A stretch of DNA of 64,000 nt, taken from positions 64,115 to 128,114 of the forward strand of contig JAPDQV010000005.1 of the NCBI GenBank assembly GCA_034505495.1, read 5' to 3'. The notes under the pieces were generated by a model. It was not told where the DNA came from and searched no databases. It saw only the letters and a program-made list of their open reading frames with translations. Positions 18,532 to 28,817 of this stretch are shown here, one piece after another. Made by a program: the position numbers and the translations under genes. How positions within the stretch are numbered: position 1 is the first letter of the stretch; each line of letters opens with the position of its first letter. The stretch comes from a candidate division KSB1 bacterium (lineage in GTDB: Bacteria; Zhuqueibacterota; Zhuqueibacteria; Residuimicrobiales; Krinioviventaceae).

Positions 18532-18948
18532 ATGCCCAAGACCTTTCACTACAAACTGAATGTCCGCAGCTATAATCTGGACTCGTTCGGTCACGTCAAC
18601 AACGCCGTCTATTTGAACTATCTCGAAGAGGCGCGCTGCAACTATTTGGAGCAGATGGGCCTTAGTTTTATGGATTTTCATCGGCTGAAGGCGTTCGCGT
18701 TTGTGGTCAGCGTGCACATCGACTACAAATCGCCCGCCAAGTTTAATGATCTGCTCGATATTCAAGGTCAATTCAGCAAAGTGAGGCGCAGCAGCTTTTC
18801 CACCCGCTTTGTCATTTATAATGAGACGACGCAGAGGATTTGTGCCGAGGCGGACATGAGCTTTGCTTTTGTGGATGAAAAGGGCAAGGTTATCCCCATG
18901 CCGTCCTTGTTTCGCGATAAAATTTTGCAGGCTTGTGAACAAGATTAA
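18532..18948 (+). CDS. 4HBT/YbgC-type acyl-CoA thioesterase
   Basis: A 138-residue hot-dog-fold thioesterase: the catalytic segment DSFGHVNNAVYLNYLEEAR has the typical Asp/Asn of the 4-hydroxybenzoyl-CoA thioesterase family, and VSVHIDYKSPAKFNDLLDI is the conserved central helix-strand. Hydrolyses short or medium acyl-CoA or acyl-ACP in the cytoplasm; substrate unknown. Its end overlaps the start of the pseudouridine synthase gene. Confidence 0.85.
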   Translation: MPKTFHYKLNVRSYNLDSFGHVNNAVYLNYLEEARCNYLEQMGLSFMDFHRLKAFAFVVSVHIDYKSPAKFNDLLDIQGQFSKVRRSSFSTRFVIYNETTQRICAEADMSFAFVDEKGKVIPMPSLFRDKILQACEQD

Positions 18949-19741
18949 GGAACAAAGGCGTAAAGGACGCCGGCGCGTTCAGCTCGTGCGCGCGTTTACC
19001 AAAATGGGAGCCGCCTCGCGCAGTCAGGCGCGTCAATACATCCTCGACGGCCGCGTGACGGTCAACGGCAAGGTTGTTCGGCACATTTTAGAATATGTCG
19101 ACCTCTTTCGCGACGATATTCGCCTGGACGGCCAAAGGCTAAGCCTGGTTCGTGAGCATACCTACCTTCTGTTGAACAAGCCGCGCGGTTACGTGACGAC
19201 GCGCAAGGATCCCGAAGGGAGGCCAACGATTTATGACCTCTTGCCGCCGCTAAACCGCTGGATCTTTCCGGTCGGCCGCCTGGACATGGACAGCGAGGGC
19301 CTTTTACTCCTGACCGATGACGGCGCTCTGGCCGATTTTCTGACGGATCCGGACCATGAGGTGCGCAAGCGCTACAAGGTGCTCATTGATCGTCCGCCGG
19401 CAGAAAAGGATCGCCGTCGGCTCGAAGAAGGGGTACGTATCCGCGGTTACTTGACCAAACCCTGCCGCGTCAAACGAATCGGTCCGGGGGAAACGGGCTA
19501 TTGGATTTCCTTCACCCTGACCGAAGGCAAAAACCGCCAAATTCGTTTGATGCTGGATGCTCTCGGCTACCGTGTCCTACGCCTCATCCGCACCCATATC
19601 GGACCGTTGGCGCAGGGCGAGCTGCAGACGGGGGAATGGCGGTACCTACGCAAAAAAGAGATCGAAGCCCTAAAATCCTTGTGGAATTCTGCAGGCAGCA
19701 AGGAAGACGACAAGTCCGAGGAGACTACTGTAATGCAATGA
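18935..19741 (+). CDS. RluB/RsuA-family rRNA pseudouridine synthase
   Basis: Residues 15-60 form an S4 RNA-binding domain (GAASRSQARQYILDGRVTVNG). The catalytic domain follows, with LLNKPRGYVTT and the catalytic Asp in VGRLDMDSEGLLLLTDDG, then KRYKVLID and LTEGKNRQIRLML. It modifies uridine in ribosomal RNA. I start it at GTG 18935, which overlaps the thioesterase stop by 14 bp and gives 268 residues. The ribosome site there is weak, so an internal start is possible. The last residues are charged and probably disordered. Confidence 0.85.
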   Translation: MNKIKEQRRKGRRRVQLVRAFTKMGAASRSQARQYILDGRVTVNGKVVRHILEYVDLFRDDIRLDGQRLSLVREHTYLLLNKPRGYVTTRKDPEGRPTIYDLLPPLNRWIFPVGRLDMDSEGLLLLTDDGALADFLTDPDHEVRKRYKVLIDRPPAEKDRRRLEEGVRIRGYLTKPCRVKRIGPGETGYWISFTLTEGKNRQIRLMLDALGYRVLRLIRTHIGPLAQGELQTGEWRYLRKKEIEALKSLWNSAGSKEDDKSEETTVMQ

Positions 19742-19797
19742 ATCGGCGGCGCCGTCGATTTGCCGACTTTGCCACAATCAAGTACGAAAGGAGAGCT

Positions 19798-20580
19798 ATG
19801 GAACGAAGGGAGTTTTTATTGTCCGCCGCCGCGGCGACGGCCGCAGCGATCTCGCCGGTGCGGGCCGAAGAAACCGACTCGTGCTGTTTTTACGAGTGGA
19901 TCCGCTACGAGTCTCTCAATAATTCACAGAAGGGGAGGCTGGATCAATTTCTTTCGCAGGCGCTTATTCCGGGGCTCAACCGCCTCGGCATCGAACCGAT
20001 CGGCGTCTTTCGCCCGCGTTTCGGCGCCGACGGCCGCGATACTTTTGTCCTGATTCCGCATCCGTCCATAGAATCTTTCTTGACCGTCGGTAAGCGTCTT
20101 TACCAGGATTCTGAATTTCGGAAAGCCGGCGGCGAGCTGATCGATCCGGAAATGAGTAACCCCCTCTTTCATCGCCAGGAAACTTGGCTGTTACGCGCTT
20201 TTTCCCATTTGCCCAGGCCGGAGATTCCGCCGCATCTGCGCGGCAAGCGCGACCGCATTTTTGAGGTCCGCATCTATGAGAGCCATAGTCAGGTTAAAGC
20301 GGCGCTCAAGATCGAGATGTTCAATGAGGGCGGCGAAATTGCTTTGTTTAAAGAAACGGGACTCAATCCGGTAATTTTCGGAGAGACGCTGGCGGGCGCC
20401 GATATGCCGAACCTTCTCTACATGCTGGGTTTCGAAAGCATGGAGGAACAGGCGGCGGCGTGGCGTCGGTTCATCAACAGCGAAGGGTGGGCCAAAATGA
20501 AGGATTTGCCGCGTTACAAAGACACGGTCTCTTCCATAACCGACATCATCCTTTCTCCGACCGGTTATTCGCAGATCTGA
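19798..20580 (+). CDS. Tat-exported NIPSNAP-family protein
   Basis: A 260-residue protein. The N-terminus ERREFLLSAAAATAAAISPVRAEE is a twin-arginine signal ending at an AxA-type site. The body has two ferredoxin-like alpha/beta repeats, the NIPSNAP pattern: CCFYEWIRYESLNN ... GVFRPRFGADGRDTFVLIPH, then IFEVRIYESHSQVKAALKIEMF ... NLLYMLGFESMEEQAAAWRRF ending in the WAKMKDLPRYKDTVSSITDIIL segment. Such secreted NIPSNAP proteins are common in polysaccharide-degrading bacteria and have no proven role. Start chosen at 19798 because of AAAGGAG upstream. Confidence 0.85.
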   Translation: MERREFLLSAAAATAAAISPVRAEETDSCCFYEWIRYESLNNSQKGRLDQFLSQALIPGLNRLGIEPIGVFRPRFGADGRDTFVLIPHPSIESFLTVGKRLYQDSEFRKAGGELIDPEMSNPLFHRQETWLLRAFSHLPRPEIPPHLRGKRDRIFEVRIYESHSQVKAALKIEMFNEGGEIALFKETGLNPVIFGETLAGADMPNLLYMLGFESMEEQAAAWRRFINSEGWAKMKDLPRYKDTVSSITDIILSPTGYSQI

Positions 20581-20582
20581 AG

Positions 20583-20601
20583 CAAAGCACCGGCTGCTTT
20601 G
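20583..20601. terminator. Possible bidirectional terminator hairpin
   Basis: A 7-bp perfect stem (CAAAGCA / TGCTTTG) with a CCGGC loop in the 37-bp gap between two convergent genes. The U-tract is poor on both strands. Confidence 0.35.
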
Positions 20602-20617
20602 TCTCTTGATTCCTTTT

Positions 20618-21865
20618 CTATTCATAGCGCAAGGCCTCCACAGGATCAACGGAGGCCGCTTTGCGCGCGGGAAAGAGTCCGGAAAAGAGTCCAACCAGTG
20701 TGAGAATGCAGACCGCCGTCAGAACGACGGCTGACGAAAGCATCGGCCGACCCAGAAACTGCATGGCACCGTCGCCGCTTATCGGAATCATGCGCACAAG
20801 TCGGACGACGGCAACGGAAATCAGCAGGCCGAGGCTGCCGCCGATAAAGCTCATTAGTAAAGACTCGAAAACGAACTGAAAAATAATGTGGCGGCGTTTT
20901 GCGCCGACAGCCCGCTTGATGCCGATTTCACGGGTTCGCTCCTTGGCGACGACGTACATGATATTGGCGACCCCGACGCCGGCAATCACCAGAGTCATGC
21001 CGCCGATGGCCCCGAGAAAGATGTTGAGACCCGTGAACACCTTGGCACCCTGACGCTCGGCCTCGACCATATCCCAAATGTAAAGCGCCCGTTCGTCCTT
21101 GGGATCAAAGAGATACTTGCGACCAAGGATCTCTTTGACTCGGTTGATGACGCGCTGGGTCTCCAGAGGACTGCGCGCATGCAGGATCAGTTCGCCGATA
21201 TAACGATTGCCGTAGAGCGTCTGGAACGTCGTGAACGGAATGATGGCTCGACGATCGTCCGGACCGTTGTTCATGGCCGTCTGCAGCTTTTTCGGCATGG
21301 TGCCGATCACCGTGAAGGGGATGCCGTCGATGGTGATCACCTCGCCGACTGGATTTTCCCGACCGCAGATTTCTTTGGCTATCTCGCCCCCCAGAAAAAC
21401 CACCCGCCGCCGCTCTTTCAGATCCTCTTCATTGATGAATCTGCCGCCCGGCGCCGGAAACATGCGTCGCAGTACCTCGAACTGCGGCCAAACCCCTTCC
21501 ATATGCGTGTAGGAAGCGGCCTGACCCTTGCGCAGCTGCACGCCGCGATCGAGAGTAGGATGCGCAAGATCGACTTCCGGTATTGCCCGCAGCAAATGCC
21601 AGGCGTCCTCTTCCACCAGGTTGATGCTTCGTCCCGTCGGAAGACCGGCATATTTCAATGACGTTTCGCCGCCCCAAATGCGGATAATGCGATCGCCCGC
21701 ATTCAGCAGGCTTTCGCGCATCCGAAACCCCAGGCCGGTGCCGAAGGCCATCAGCAGGACGACCGCCAGCGTTCCCCAGGTAATCGCCGTTATCGTCAAA
21801 AAGGCACGCAGCTTTTGCCGCTTGAGGTCTTGAATAAATTCCCGGATCAATAAAACGATCTGCAT
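20618..21865 (-). CDS. MacB/FtsX-type ABC transporter permease
   Basis: A 415-residue inner-membrane permease. One membrane helix near residues 20-40 is followed by a large periplasmic MacB-type domain (TPTLDRGVQLRKGQAA ... RRVVFLGGEIAKEICG). Three helices close the protein, with the FtsX signature VANIMYVVAKERTREIGIKRAVGAKRRHI. There is no fused ATPase. Last gene of a three-gene run MFP-permease-permease. Its closest relative here is the next permease; the pair shares about the same layout and several motifs. Confidence 0.88.
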   Translation of the reverse strand: MQIVLLIREFIQDLKRQKLRAFLTITAITWGTLAVVLLMAFGTGLGFRMRESLLNAGDRIIRIWGGETSLKYAGLPTGRSINLVEEDAWHLLRAIPEVDLAHPTLDRGVQLRKGQAASYTHMEGVWPQFEVLRRMFPAPGGRFINEEDLKERRRVVFLGGEIAKEICGRENPVGEVITIDGIPFTVIGTMPKKLQTAMNNGPDDRRAIIPFTTFQTLYGNRYIGELILHARSPLETQRVINRVKEILGRKYLFDPKDERALYIWDMVEAERQGAKVFTGLNIFLGAIGGMTLVIAGVGVANIMYVVAKERTREIGIKRAVGAKRRHIIFQFVFESLLMSFIGGSLGLLISVAVVRLVRMIPISGDGAMQFLGRPMLSSAVVLTAVCILTLVGLFSGLFPARKAASVDPVEALRYE

Positions 21866-21944
21866 AAATCCCTCTGAAAAAAACGCCTTTCAGCAGGCCG
21901 CTTTCAAGTAAATTAACCTTTAACAATAAAGCTGAACAATCGGC

Positions 21945-23183
21945 TTAGTACCTGAGGCATTCGACGACCTGCAATCGCGCTGCCCGTCGGGCCGGAAAAT
22001 AGCCGGCCATAAAGCCGACCGTTGCCAAAACAGCGACGGAGATCAACACCACCGACCAGGAGAGCTGCGGATGACCAACGTACTCTTTAATCGGCAGCAG
22101 AGAAATCAAGCGAATAAAAACTAAAGCCAGGAGAAATCCCGCCAGGGCGCCGATCGCGATGATTATGAACGCCTCAACGAGGAATTCGCTCATGATCAGG
22201 CGCTGTTTGGCTCCGACCGACCTCTTGATGCCGATTTCGCGCGTCCGTTCTTGAACCACAACGTACATGATGTTCGCCAGTCCAATACCGCCGACCATCA
22301 GGGTCAGGGCGCCGATCAGCCCAAGAAAGATCTGAAAGCCGAGAGAAAAGTAATATATGAATTTGTCCATCTCGGTGGTATCCCAAATACCGAGAGCGTT
22401 CTTATCGGTGGGGTCAAAGACATAGCGCCTGCCGAGCACCTGGTAGATTTTATCCCGCACGATCTCGTTTCGGGTGGGATCCTGAATTTGATAGACGAAA
22501 TTGCTCAGATAACGCCACCCGTAAAGCGATTCAAAGGTGGTCGAGGGGATGAAAACGCGGTCCTGATCGCGATAGGAATAGCTTGAAGGCTGGGTCTTTT
22601 TTTTCAAAACGCCGATGACGGTAAACGGGGTCTCACCGATGAATACGGTTTTGCCGACGGCGTCGGCATTCTCGCCGAAGAGCAGGTCGCGAATGGCATT
22701 GCCGAGAAAGACCACCCGCCGCTTTTCCGCCATATCCATTTCATTGATCCAACGGCCGCCGTCACATTCGATGATGTTTCGCATCAGGCCGTATTCCGGC
22801 ATGACGCCGGTCACCGGCGGTTTGGCGATGCGGTCGCCGTTGCGGATCGGCCGTTCGTAATAAATGTATTCCCCACTGATGGCGCTGAACTCGCCGATCT
22901 CGCGACGAAGCAGCTCGATGTCGGCCATCGTAAAGCGAATCCTACGGCCGTAATTGTATCCCTGCCACGCTTTGGTGGTCGTTCCCGGCCATACGATGGC
23001 GATCCGTTCGCCCATGCCGTGCATATTTTTCTTCATCGATTTTTCGACGCCGGTGCCGAAAGACAAGAGAAGCACCACCGTCATCGTTCCCCACACCAGC
23101 CCGAACAGGGTCATAAAGGTGCGCGACTTGTACTGGCGCAGATAGAGAAATATCTGACGAATTGTATCCTGTAAATCGAGCAT
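21945..23183 (-). CDS. MacB/FtsX-type ABC transporter permease
   Basis: A 412-residue paralogue of the neighbouring permease, with the same topology: one N-terminal helix, a periplasmic domain (EKRRVVFLGNAIRDLLFG), then three C-terminal helices with LANIMYVVQERTREIGIK-type sequence and SVGAKQRLIM. The start is the ATG at 23183; an upstream extension to 23252 would run into the MFP gene. Ten bp separate it from that gene, so the two are coupled. The two permeases would form a heterodimer. Confidence 0.88.
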   Translation of the reverse strand: MLDLQDTIRQIFLYLRQYKSRTFMTLFGLVWGTMTVVLLLSFGTGVEKSMKKNMHGMGERIAIVWPGTTTKAWQGYNYGRRIRFTMADIELLRREIGEFSAISGEYIYYERPIRNGDRIAKPPVTGVMPEYGLMRNIIECDGGRWINEMDMAEKRRVVFLGNAIRDLLFGENADAVGKTVFIGETPFTVIGVLKKKTQPSSYSYRDQDRVFIPSTTFESLYGWRYLSNFVYQIQDPTRNEIVRDKIYQVLGRRYVFDPTDKNALGIWDTTEMDKFIYYFSLGFQIFLGLIGALTLMVGGIGLANIMYVVVQERTREIGIKRSVGAKQRLIMSEFLVEAFIIIAIGALAGFLLALVFIRLISLLPIKEYVGHPQLSWSVVLISVAVLATVGFMAGYFPARRAARLQVVECLRY

Positions 23184-23193
23184 AAGCTCTTCC

Positions 23194-24297
23194 CTAGATA
23201 ATCTCTCGGGTTTCCTTATCCAACACCTCCTGCCCTTCCTGTAGACCTTCAAGAATCTCCACGGTTATGGCATCGCTAAGGCCTGTTTTGATCAAAACTT
23301 TTTCTTTCTCCTTTTCGCCTTTGGGAACAAAGACATAGGTGGAATCACCGGCAAAGGTGACGACTCGCTCCGGCAGGGATAGAACGCTGTCGTGCTTGGC
23401 GATGATAATGGATGCATTGGCTGAATAACCGGCACGCAGCACGGCGCCGTCGGTCTCGGTTATGACGATCTCGATGGGAAAGACCGTCTGGTTGTCCTGT
23501 TTTTGCGCCTTGAGGGAGATCAACTTTACGCGACCCTTGACCTTTTTGCCAGGCAGGGCGCCAATCTGCAGCTCAGCCGGCATTCCCTCGGTAATCTTGC
23601 CGACATCGATTTCATCCACTGTACCTTTGAAAAGCAAATCCTTCATGTCGGCCATGCGCAGCAGCGGTGTGCCGGGTTGATAGGACGTCAAAGGTACGAC
23701 CGGATCGCCGATATTAACAAGCTTTTCCAAGATATAGCCGCTGATCGGCGCTTTGACGACCGTCTCTACGGTCATTCCAGAAGAGCGTACCTTGCCTTTC
23801 TCGATCAACTGCAGCTGTTCCTGAGCCGATTTGAGTCGCAACTGAGCTTCGTCATAGCGGCGCTTCAAATCTTCATACTCGCGATCGGAGAGCAGGCCTT
23901 TCTCCTTCATAACCTGCTGGCGGGCCAACTCTTTCTGCAGGCTGCCGGTTTCAATTTGCAGGATCTCCACTTCTCTTCTCGCCTGCACCAACTCTAAGGG
24001 AGTCGGGTCGGGATTGATTTCGACGACGACCTGTCCTTTTTCGACATAGTCTCCGGCTTCAACATACAATCTGCCGACCACTCCGCTCACTTTGGCTTTG
24101 ACGGCAATCTCATTGATGGGTTCGATGGCGCCGACGGCCAACGCTTTCTGAACAATCGTCTTGCGTTCGACCTTGACCGTTTTGCGCGGGGTGCCGTTGT
24201 TTTCCGTTTTGTTCTTTATGAGGCCGAAAGCGACTCCGATAAGAACAACGGCAGCCGCGCCGATCCAAAAGAACCGTTTACGCTTCTTGCTTTTCAT
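23194..24297 (-). CDS. HlyD/MacA-type periplasmic adaptor (membrane fusion protein)
   Basis: A 367-residue adaptor. One N-terminal anchor helix (RFFWIGAAAVVLIGVAFGLI) precedes the lipoyl half-motif (EPINEIAVKAKVSGVVGRLY and GDYVEKGQVVVEINPD), a coiled-coil hairpin rich in Glu/Arg/Gln (about residues 100-160), the second half-motif (VKAPISGYILEKLVNIGDPV) and beta-barrel domains. It would link the two FtsX-type permeases to an outer-membrane channel. Start at 24297 after GGAGG. No ATPase or TolC-type gene is adjacent. Confidence 0.88.
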   Translation of the reverse strand: MKSKKRKRFFWIGAAAVVLIGVAFGLIKNKTENNGTPRKTVKVERKTIVQKALAVGAIEPINEIAVKAKVSGVVGRLYVEAGDYVEKGQVVVEINPDPTPLELVQARREVEILQIETGSLQKELARQQVMKEKGLLSDREYEDLKRRYDEAQLRLKSAQEQLQLIEKGKVRSSGMTVETVVKAPISGYILEKLVNIGDPVVPLTSYQPGTPLLRMADMKDLLFKGTVDEIDVGKITEGMPAELQIGALPGKKVKGRVKLISLKAQKQDNQTVFPIEIVITETDGAVLRAGYSANASIIIAKHDSVLSLPERVVTFAGDSTYVFVPKGEKEKEKVLIKTGLSDAITVEILEGLQEGQEVLDKETREII

Positions 24298-24391
24298 TCT
24301 TTTCCTCCGCAGGCATTCAGAGCAGTTTAATCGAACAGAAGACAAAACGATATACGCAGGAAAGGAATCGAGGTTACACAAAAGGCAGGGA

Positions 24392-24420
24392 AATAAAAAA
24401 GCCCTCGTGGAGAGGGCTCG
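24392..24420 (-). terminator. Rho-independent terminator of the sigma factor gene
   Basis: On the minus strand AGCCCTC-TCCAC-GAGGGCT is followed by TTTTTATTT, directly downstream of the sigma-factor stop codon. Confidence 0.85.
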
Positions 24421-24423
24421 AGA

Positions 24424-25284
24424 TTATCCAAGATATTTTCTTAAAGGATCCAAACGCGATCGATGCCGAAGTCGGCGCAAAGCCTTTTCTTTGATTTGAC
24501 GAACTCGTTCGCGGGTCAATTCAAAGTACTCGCCGATCTCCTCGAGGGTCAGCGGCCGATCGCCGTCCAATCCAAAGTAGAGCTTGACGATTTCCGCCTC
24601 CCGAGGTTTGAGCGTGCTGAGCACTTTTTCGATCTCTTCCCGTAAGGACTCGCGCATCAGCTTACCGTCGGGCGGCTCATAACGATCGCTTTCAAGCACG
24701 TCCAACAGGCTGTTGCCTTCGTCTTCCTTGAACGGCTCATCCAAAGAGAGATGCCGCGCCGAAGTTTTGATGACGTCGGCCACGTCATGATCGCTCATTT
24801 CCATGCGGTCGGCAATTTCCGCCATGCTCGGCTCGCGGCCGAATTCTTTTTCCAGCTCTTCCAGGGCGCGGCCGACTTTATTGATGGCGCCGACGCGGTT
24901 GAGCGGGAGACGCACAACGCGCGACTGCTCTGCCAACGCCTGCAAAATCGACTGGCGAATCCACCAGACGGCGTAGGAAATAAATTTAAAGCCGCGTGTT
25001 TCGTCGAAACGTTGCGCCGCTTTAATCAGGCCCAAGTTGCCCTCGCTGATCAAATCCTGAAGCGGCAAACCTTGCCCCTGATACTCTTTGGCCACGCTGA
25101 TCACAAAGCGAAGGTTGGCCTTGACCAGTTCATCCAACGCCTGCGTGTCGCCCTGATGAATTCGACAGGCCAGCTCGATTTCCTTTTCCGGCGGTAAGGG
25201 CGAATAATTGCCGATTTCTTCAAGGTACTTTTCGATGGACTCTTTAGTCCGTACCTCTTTTTGTTTTTTAGATTTTTTATTCAT
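24424..25284 (-). CDS. rpoD: RpoD-type sigma-70 factor without region 1.1
   Basis: A 286-residue sigma factor. Region 1.2 ([15 protein letters not shown]), region 2 ([60 protein letters not shown]), region 3 ([20 protein letters not shown]) and region 4 ([22 protein letters not shown]) are all present. The lack of region 1.1 and the length match the primary sigma factor of the Bacteroidetes/Chlorobi side of bacteria. It is therefore likely the housekeeping factor, although a group 2 paralogue cannot be excluded. Between 25285 and 25517 I see no further gene. Confidence 0.88.
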   Translation of the reverse strand: MNKKSKKQKEVRTKESIEKYLEEIGNYSPLPPEKEIELACRIHQGDTQALDELVKANLRFVISVAKEYQGQGLPLQDLISEGNLGLIKAAQRFDETRGFKFISYAVWWIRQSILQALAEQSRVVRLPLNRVGAINKVGRALEELEKEFGREPSMAEIADRMEMSDHDVADVIKTSARHLSLDEPFKEDEGNSLLDVLESDRYEPPDGKLMRESLREEIEKVLSTLKPREAEIVKLYFGLDGDRPLTLEEIGEYFELTRERVRQIKEKALRRLRHRSRLDPLRKYLG

Positions 25285-25517
25285 GCGGCTTTTGCGTACC
25301 TGATCGTGTGGAAGCTGTGATCTCTTTTCGACTTTATTTTCGATGATCGTGATCTGATAAAAAACCGAGGCATAAAGGACTCAAGGTGATGATTTGTAGG
25401 CAATGCCGAATATGCGCATCATATAATTTACAAAAAAATTAATCAAAAATCAATTTTAGATTTACCTAAACCCAATCTTTTTGATGCCTATAATACAAAA
25501 AAGTTGCTCTTTTTATT

Positions 25518-26546
25518 TCAAGAAAGCAATCTTCCGATTGCCTTTACGGCATATTCTAATCCTTGATCGTCGACATCCAAATGGGTTACAAAACGAACCC
25601 TGTATTCGGAAATCGGCAAAGCAAGAACGCCGTTTTCCTGCAGCTCTCTGCAGAACTGCGGAGCGGATTTTCTCCCCTTTAGTTCTGCAATGACGATGTT
25701 GGTTTGCGTTGCGGCCAAGTCGACTAAAGCTCCGTGTTCATTTAAAAACTCGGCCAAAGCTCTTGCCCGCCGATGATCCTCGGCCAATCTCTCAATGTGA
25801 TGATCCAGAGCATATAATGCCGCGGCCGCCAGGATGCCCGCCTGCCGCATGCCGCCGCCCTGGGCTTTGCGTCGTCGGTGAGCCCGTTCGATGAATTCCG
25901 CCGATCCGACCAGGATCGAACCGACCGGCGCTCCGAGGCCTTTGGAAAAACAGAGGGAAACTGAATCGGCCGTTCTGCACCATTCCGCTAAAGGGATTCC
26001 GGTCGCAACTACGGCATTCCACAGCCTCGCGCCGTCCATATGAACGGTCAGGCCGCGTTCATCGGCCAAAGCACGAATGCGACGCAGCTCGGACAGCGGG
26101 AAAACGGCGCCGCCGGCACGATTATGCGTATTTTCCACCTCGATCAGAGCCGTGCGGGGATAATGATGATCCGCCGGGCGAATCGCCTCGGCAATTTGCT
26201 GCGCCGTTATAACGCCCCGCTCGCCTTTAAGCGGATGCAGTTGTACACCCGAAAGCTGCGCAGCTCCTGCGCCTTCATAATTGAAAATATGGCAGCCGTA
26301 CTCGCAGATCACCTCATCGCCGGGTTTGGTATGCACAAATAACGCGATTTGGTTGCTCATCGTGCCGCTCGGTACGAACAAAGCGGCCTCTTTGCCGGTC
26401 ATTTCGGCGACGCGACGTTGCAGCTCGTTGATCATCGGATCTTCGCCGAAAACGTCGTCACCCACCGGCGCGGAGGCCATTGCTTCCCGCATTGCCGCCG
26501 TCGGCTTGGTGACCGTATCGCTGCGCAAATCAACTATTTGCCGCAT
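25518..26546 (-). CDS. ltaE: Low-specificity L-threonine aldolase
   Basis: PLP-dependent cleavage of L-threonine/allo-threonine to glycine and acetaldehyde in the cytoplasm; 342 residues. Signatures are [89 protein letters not shown] and the PLP lysine in [14 protein letters not shown]. The start is the ATG at 26546, preceded by GAGG and overlapping the purH end by a few bases into the stop region. Glycine and one-carbon supply fits the purine genes upstream. Confidence 0.93.
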   Translation of the reverse strand: MRQIVDLRSDTVTKPTAAMREAMASAPVGDDVFGEDPMINELQRRVAEMTGKEAALFVPSGTMSNQIALFVHTKPGDEVICEYGCHIFNYEGAGAAQLSGVQLHPLKGERGVITAQQIAEAIRPADHHYPRTALIEVENTHNRAGGAVFPLSELRRIRALADERGLTVHMDGARLWNAVVATGIPLAEWCRTADSVSLCFSKGLGAPVGSILVGSAEFIERAHRRRKAQGGGMRQAGILAAAALYALDHHIERLAEDHRRARALAEFLNEHGALVDLAATQTNIVIAELKGRKSAPQFCRELQENGVLALPISEYRVRFVTHLDVDDQGLEYAVKAIGRLLS

Positions 26547-26557
26547 AAGTGGCCTCA

Positions 26558-28123
26558 TTAATGGCGAAAATGCCGTCTGCCGGTAAACACCAAGGCCATG
26601 CCGTGTTCGTCGGCAGCTTGAATGACCTCATCGTCGCGCACGGAACCGCCCGGTTCGATGACCGCGGTCGCTCCGGCGCGAGCCGCCGTATCGATGCCGT
26701 CTCGGAACGGGAAAAAGGCATCGGAGGCGACCACTGAGCCTTTTAAACTCAAACCTGCGGCCGCCGCTTTTTCGGCTGCAATCCTGGCCGAATCGACGCG
26801 CGACATTTGTCCGGCGCCGATGCCCAGGGTTCTATTTTCGTTCACATAGACTATGGCATTGCTTTTCACCCATTTGGCGACGCGCCAGCCGAATTCCATC
26901 GCACGGCGCTCGGCTTCAGTGGGTTGGCGTTTGCTGACCACTTTCCACTCACTCGGCGGCGAGGAACCCAGGTCGCGATCCTGCACCAACAGGCCGCCGT
27001 CGACGCTGCGGATATCCCACGCCTGCGGGGGCATTTCGACAGGCCATTCGATCAGCCTTAAATTCTTTTTCTTGGTCAATATTTCCAGAGCTTCGGCAGA
27101 GAAGGCAGGCGCCACGACGACTTCGGTAAACACCTCGGCAATTTTGGCGGCAACGGCGGCTCCGATCTCGCGGTTTGCAGCGACAATGCCGCCGAATGCG
27201 GAGACCGGATCGGTGCTTAATGCCAGGTCGTAGGCCTCGGCAAGGTCGTCGGCCAGGGCGGCCCCGCAGGGGTTGGTGTGTTTGATGATCGCAACGGCAG
27301 GCTGCTGAAATTCAAGCACCAGACCAATTGCCGCGCTCAGATCAAGGAGGTTATTGTAGGAAAGCTCTTTGCCGTGAAGTTGCCGCGCCGCGGCAATGCC
27401 GTGCACCGGCTTTGCCCGCTCGACATAAAAAGCCGCCCGTTGGTGCGGATTTTCTCCGTAACGAAGATCCATAGATTTAACCAGATCCAACGAGAAAAAG
27501 GACGGCATGCGATCCTTTTCCTCTTTTGATAGCCCAGCCAAATAGGATCCGATGGCTTGATCGTAAGCAGCGGTACGGCGAAAAGCCTCGAGGGCGAACT
27601 TTTGCCGCAGGCCTAAAGAAACGCCGCCGTTATTGGAAATAAGATCCTGTGACAGCTCACTATATTGAGAAGGATCCACAACCACCGTGACGGCGGTAAA
27701 ATTCTTTGCCGCGGCCCGGATCATGCACGGACCACCGATATCGATATTCTCCAGCGCCGTTTCGAGCGTGACATCAGGTTGAGCTGTTGTTTTTTCGAAC
27801 GGATAGAGATTGACCACTACCAAATCTATGAGGCCAATGTGATACTCGGCCAGTTCGGCCAGCTGTTCGGCGGTTCTTTTGGCCAAGATCCCGCCGTGAA
27901 TGGCCGGATGCAGCGTCTTGACGCGTCCGCCGAGAATTTCGGGGAAACGGGTGATTTCGGATACCGGCACGACCGAAATGCCGGCCTCGTGTAAGGTTTT
28001 AAATGTGCCGCCGGTAGAGATGATTTCCACATTGAACTGACGCAACAGCTGAGCCAATTCCAACAGACCGGTTTTGTCGTGCACGCTCAAAAGTGCCCGC
28101 TTGATCGGTATAGTCGTGTCCAC
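26558..28123 (-). CDS. purH: Bifunctional AICAR formyltransferase/IMP cyclohydrolase PurH
   Basis: The last two steps of de novo purine synthesis. Of its 521 residues, the N-terminal part is the MGS-like IMP cyclohydrolase ([42 protein letters not shown]). The C-terminal part is the AICAR formyltransferase ([61 protein letters not shown], and [21 protein letters not shown] split by short gaps). Length and domain order are normal. Confidence 0.96.
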   Translation of the reverse strand: MDTTIPIKRALLSVHDKTGLLELAQLLRQFNVEIISTGGTFKTLHEAGISVVPVSEITRFPEILGGRVKTLHPAIHGGILAKRTAEQLAELAEYHIGLIDLVVVNLYPFEKTTAQPDVTLETALENIDIGGPCMIRAAAKNFTAVTVVVDPSQYSELSQDLISNNGGVSLGLRQKFALEAFRRTAAYDQAIGSYLAGLSKEEKDRMPSFFSLDLVKSMDLRYGENPHQRAAFYVERAKPVHGIAAARQLHGKELSYNNLLDLSAAIGLVLEFQQPAVAIIKHTNPCGAALADDLAEAYDLALSTDPVSAFGGIVAANREIGAAVAAKIAEVFTEVVVAPAFSAEALEILTKKKNLRLIEWPVEMPPQAWDIRSVDGGLLVQDRDLGSSPPSEWKVVSKRQPTEAERRAMEFGWRVAKWVKSNAIVYVNENRTLGIGAGQMSRVDSARIAAEKAAAAGLSLKGSVVASDAFFPFRDGIDTAARAGATAVIEPGGSVRDDEVIQAADEHGMALVFTGRRHFRH

Positions 28124-28175
28124 AGTTTTTCCTTTCTTGTTTGCTTTTCTGCGATTCCTGACCGAAACGGTTTGT

Positions 28176-28817
28176 TTACTCTTTAGGAAGAATCTTGACC
28201 CTCCTGCCTTCGATGCGGATTCGATCTTTGGCGAAAAGTTGAATGGCCTCGGAATAAATTTCGTGCTCGACCTTCAGCACGCGGGCAGCCAAAGTCTCAG
28301 CATCGTCGTCATCCATGACCGGCACGCATCGCTGCAGTACCGGAGGACCGGTATCGTATTCCGCATCGACCAAATGCACCGTGACTCCCGTCACTTTACA
28401 GCCATAGTCGATAACCGCCTGGTGAACAAAATGGCCGTACATGCCTTTGCCGCCGAAAGCCGGAAGGAGAGCGGGATGGATATTCAGGATTCGATGCTGA
28501 AAAGCCCGTACGATTCGTTCCGGTACGATTTTCATATAACCGGCCAGAACTACCAGTTCGGCGCCGCACTCCTGCAAAAGCCGTAGTCCCGTTTCTTCAT
28601 ATTCTTCGTCGCTGTCAAACTGTCGACGCGACCAGTGATGGGCAGGGATTCCTTCTGCGCGGGCAATTTCCAGCGCGCCGGCATTGCCGTTATTGCTGAT
28701 GACGGCGACGACGCGGGCATCGAGCGTGCCCTTGCGAATATGATCGAGGATGGCCTGCAGATTGGAGCCGCGGCCCGAGGCCAAGACCGCCAAACGAAGA
28801 GGTTCTGCTCGTTTCAT
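28176..28817 (-). CDS. purN: Phosphoribosylglycinamide formyltransferase PurN
   Basis: 10-formyl-THF-dependent formylation of GAR, third step of purine synthesis. 213 residues: LRLAVLASGRGSNLQAILDH, VVAVISNNGNAGALEIA, ELVVLAGYMKIVPERIV, LNIHPALLPAFGGKGMYG with the catalytic Asn/His, and GVTVHLVDAEYDTGPPVLQ with the catalytic Asp. The ATG at 28817 overlaps the stop codon of the upstream peptidase gene (ATGA), indicating translational coupling. Confidence 0.95.
   Translation of the reverse strand: MKRAEPLRLAVLASGRGSNLQAILDHIRKGTLDARVVAVISNNGNAGALEIARAEGIPAHHWSRRQFDSDEEYEETGLRLLQECGAELVVLAGYMKIVPERIVRAFQHRILNIHPALLPAFGGKGMYGHFVHQAVIDYGCKVTGVTVHLVDAEYDTGPPVLQRCVPVMDDDDAETLAARVLKVEHEIYSEAIQLFAKDRIRIEGRRVKILPKE

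Noticed and set aside
19501-19797. Upstream extension of the NIPSNAP gene (start at 19501)
   Set aside because: It overlaps the pseudouridine synthase gene, and the ATG at 19798 has a perfect ribosome site and a Tat signal.
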